32,474 nucleotides of DNA from the NCBI RefSeq assembly GCF_000485595.1, contig NW_014577864.1, positions 110,128-142,601 on the forward strand. Reading direction: 5' to 3'. The stretch is from Priapulus caudatus (lineage: Eukaryota; Priapulida; Priapulimorpha; Priapulimorphida; Priapulidae). The translations under genes were made by a program, and so were the position numbers. The notes under the pieces were generated by a model. That model was not told where the DNA came from. It made no database searches and worked only from the letters and a program-made list of their open reading frames with translations. Below, piece by piece: positions 29,660-32,474 of this stretch. How positions within the stretch are numbered: position 1 is the first letter of the stretch; each line of letters opens with the position of its first letter.

Positions 29660-29975
29660 ACCTTCTCCACAAGATGCTGTACGTTATACAAGTTATGGTC
29701 ACGCCCATAGTGTCATTAGGGGTCGAGTTAAGTTACACGCGGTAGGAAAGTGTCTGCTTCACCGCCACGGCGGCTGCGACCAGATCTATGTAAACCATCA
29801 TTTATCCCCCGCCGACTTCGCGCGTGGATATACATCATTAAACTAAAGATTAGATAACAAGCCAAAAGCTTTATTTAATTCAAGTGAATTAATACATTTA
29901 TTGCAATGTTAAAAATTATCTACCAATTTGAGATCAAATAAGAATCAAATATATCGATTAGAAAGATGTTGTGCT
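29660..29975 (+). repeat. Second copy of the 28990-29290 segment
   Basis: It starts CCTTCTCCACAAGATG and contains AGGAAAGTGTCTGCTTC, GCCGACTTCG, AAACTAAAGATTAGATAACA and CAATTTGAGATCAAATAAGA, matching the first copy with indels. Confidence 0.75.
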
Positions 29976-30350
29976 ACTACATACTCTTATTCGCAGTTCC
30001 ACAATCTACTATCTATGGAGTGAAAGGTTCAATTCTAGGAAGTGTAACATCACACAACACTACACACGTCCTAAACAATGGAAGAAATTAATTTACGATC
30101 ATAATAAATCACTGTCAGGAATCAGCTACGGATTATATTTTAAATTTTAAACATTTACCAAGCGCTTACAATCTCGAGCAGAGGAAAGTCAGGCTATCAC
30201 GGTACAATACGAATATTGAATTAATCAATAGCTAATAAACTATAGTAAAATATTTACCTGCTATATAAAGTACTAACAGAATACTTGTCCAATATATAAA
30301 AATAAAAATATCTAATTATAACATTATATGTGTTAGTTTCTATAATTGCT
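29976..30350. other. AT-rich stretch, nothing recognised
   Basis: No open frame of interest, no clear repeat and no RNA gene. Confidence 0.45.
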
Positions 30351-31641
30351 TTAGCCCCTAATTCTGCAATTTTATCCCCCTAGGTGGTAGTCTTAGCCCC
30401 CCCTCCAGACCATTCTTAACTCCCGATTCCAACCACCAAGCAGTACCTTAAGCCCCCATCTTCACCCCCTTTGCAGCCACCTTAGGCCCACACCACCTCT
30501 TTATCCCCTGGCAGTACCTTAGCCCCCACTACCCTGACGGTACCTTAGCACCCCACTCTACCCCTGGATAACCTAATATCCCTCACTTCACACCCCTGTG
30601 GTATCTCTAGCCCCACCTCCCACCGCAGTATACCTTATCCCCCACTCCGCCCCTGTGGCACCTTAGCCCCTAAAACTTCCACTGTCCCAATTACATTTTA
30701 GCCCCCACTCTACCCCTGATTATCTTAGTCCCCCATCTTTCACCCTCTGGCCTACCACCTTGTCCCCCACTCTACACCGGTACCTTAGCCCCCACTTACC
30801 CCGGGTACCTTTACCCGCTCACTCTACCCTGGATGACCTTAGCCCACTACTCCACCCCTGGGGTAATCTTTAGCCCCCACTCCACCCCTGGGTACCTTAG
30901 CCCCCACTCCACCGCCAGGTACCTTAGCCCCCACTCGACCCCTGGGCACCTTAGCCCACACTCCACCCCTGGGCGCCTTAGCCCTCACTCCACTGCCAGA
31001 AACTTTAGCCCCCACTCCAACCCTGGGCACCTTAGCCCCCACTCCACCACTGGGCACCTTAGCCCCAACTCTACCCCTGGGTACCTTAGTCCGCACTCCG
31101 CCCCTGGGCACCTTAGCCCTCACTCCACCACCAGATACTTTAGCCCCCACTCTACCCCTGGGTACCTTAGCCCCCACTCCACCCCTGGGTATCTTAGCCC
31201 CCACTCCACCGCCAGGTACCTTAGCCCCCACTCTTCCCCTGGGCACCTTAGCCCTCACTCCACCGCCAGATACATTAGCCCCCACTCTACCCCTGGGTAT
31301 CTTACCCCCCACTTCACCCCTGGGCACCACCTTAGCCCCACTCTGCCCCTGGGTATCTTAGCCCTCACTCCACCGCTAGGCGCCAGGTACCTTAGACCCC
31401 AGTCTACCCCTGGGCACCTTAGCCCCCACTCCACTCCTGGGTACCTTAGCCCCCACTCCACCCCTGGGTACCTTAGCCCCCCCCCTCTACCCCTGGGTTC
31501 CTTAGCCCCCACTCTACTCCTGGGTACCTTAGCCCTTAATCGGCCCCTGGGTATCTTAGCCCACACTCCACTGACGGGTACTTTTGCCCCCACTCCACCC
31601 CTCGGCACCTTAGCACCCCCCCCAACACCCCCGTGGAGGAC
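30351..31641. repeat. Minisatellite, CCACTCCACCCCTGGGTACC / TTAGCCC units
   Basis: Units of about 26-27 bp, roughly 45 copies. They are regular from 30835 onward and increasingly degenerate to the left (30351-30834). A 27-bp phase keeps one plus frame open (30833-31660), giving a 9-residue LSPHSTPGY repeat; the minus strand gives a Gly/Val/Arg repeat. There is no splice or start context to suggest a protein. Confidence 0.9.
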
Positions 31642-31703
31642 CTTAGTCCATGTTGGGTGATCAATTTATAGTGTTGTCCATTCTCTTACACAGATTACAA
31701 TAA

Positions 31704-32474
31704 TAATGAAAGTGTCAATGACACTGTAGCTCACCACAAAAAAGGACACAAATAAGTGAGTGAGAAGTAGTCAGTTTTAATTGAGCAACCATCGACGTAC
31801 ATTATAGAAACGATTGCCATCTGTATATCGCAATAATAATTTATAAACCAAAATGAATCACAATTTGTGACGGTAGATGGCGCTATACCGGCTTTGATGT
31901 TTCTTAGCGATGGCATTCGAAATAAATAGGTTAAATGCTGCGTTCCGACATGTTTTGTAAAACTTTACTCTAATATAGACGTTTTATCGGCAGGGTGGAA
32001 AGGAAATACCAATTTTGCATTAAAGATATTGTCAATGAAATCTTGTAAAACGAACCAGACTAGTGCGACACCACAGACTGTTATCGTGTCTATATAATAT
32101 GCAATGTAATTGCCAAAATTTACCTAATTTGAATAAAAAAAATTTTTAATATCAAAACCCCTAGCCCTGATTCATTCACATACCAAAAATGAGCAAAATC
32201 TGTTGAGCCTGAACTGACTAATGGCAATTCCCATTTTTGCCAAAAAATTGCCGTGGCTCGAAAGTACGTCGACTGGCGTGCTCCAAAATAGGACGTTCAA
32301 TATGGGAGCATAGCAGTAACAACTATACCCAATTTCAAACATGTGGGTCAAACTGTTCCTGAGTTATCGTTGACCCTAGCCAAATGTTGACGGAAGGACG
32401 GACGGGCGGACGGACGTACGACGGACGACGACCCATGGCAATATAGCTCAACTTGACGATGTCAAGGTGAGCTA
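31704..32474 (+). repeat. Dispersed repeat B, copy 2 (runs to window edge)
   Basis: Co-linear with repeat B1 from AATGAAAGTGTCAATGACAC to GGTGAGCTA, which are the last bases of the window. It lacks the 347-bp segment seen in B1 after CATTATAGAAACGA. It carries the GACGGACG-rich tail and CCATGGCAATA. Confidence 0.85.

Noticed and set aside
30833-31660. 275-codon frame with LSPHSTPGY repeat
   Set aside because: It follows from a 27-bp minisatellite; unit variation is not biased to silent positions as far as I can see, and indels break the repeat phase.

Overview
The window is animal nuclear DNA. It carries one recognisable gene, split by introns, in a background of transposons, foldback elements, minisatellites and microsatellites. 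The gene is a RANBP9/RANBP10 (RanBPM) orthologue on the minus strand. TTAGGG arrays, PIF/Harbinger and piggyBac-like elements, and repeats with AGGTCA-type or GACGGACGGACG motifs suggest an invertebrate metazoan, probably marine. The sequence alone does not fix the phylum. One gap of 588 N (20861-21448) and two single N (29303, 29634) show this is a draft assembly.

Layout. 1-4560: no recognisable gene; AT and GT microsatellites and one copy of dispersed repeat C. 4565-5219: a CAG/CAGCC microsatellite. 5220-7802: a foldback element whose roughly 110-bp inverted arms enclose a 1.2-kb array of 10-bp units; its right arm is split by a 1.2-kb Harbinger-like element. 7803-13375: no recognisable gene; the lower-coordinate end may include the 3' UTR of the RANBP9-like gene. 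13376-22508: the last ten coding exons of that gene, all with GT/AG junctions and matching phases, encoding about 540 residues (most of SPRY, then LisH, CTLH and CRA). Introns hold repeat B1 (14160-15245), repeat A1 (17811-18835, with a tRNA-like head) and the assembly gap. The first exon(s) were not found and probably lie beyond the window.

22836-28170 is a nest of insertions. A second copy of repeat A breaks at 23366 and resumes at 27681. Between lie a palindromic TIR element (23367-25620) and a second TIR element (25621-27680). The palindrome was invaded at its exact centre of symmetry by a piggyBac-like element (TTAA duplication). That element contains another piggyBac-like copy and a small inverted-repeat unit with a TTAGGG array. 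The second TIR element contains a Harbinger element (26323-27653) with a frameshifted transposase remnant. 28505-31641 is tandem-repeat territory. 31704-32474 is repeat B2, running to the window edge.

The RANBP9-like protein is expected to act as the scaffold of the CTLH/GID E3 ubiquitin ligase. Nothing else here can be assigned to a cellular pathway. I found no convincing new enzymatic or defence system. The most unusual structures are the foldback-borne Z-DNA-prone satellite and the piggyBac insertion at the dyad of a palindrome.
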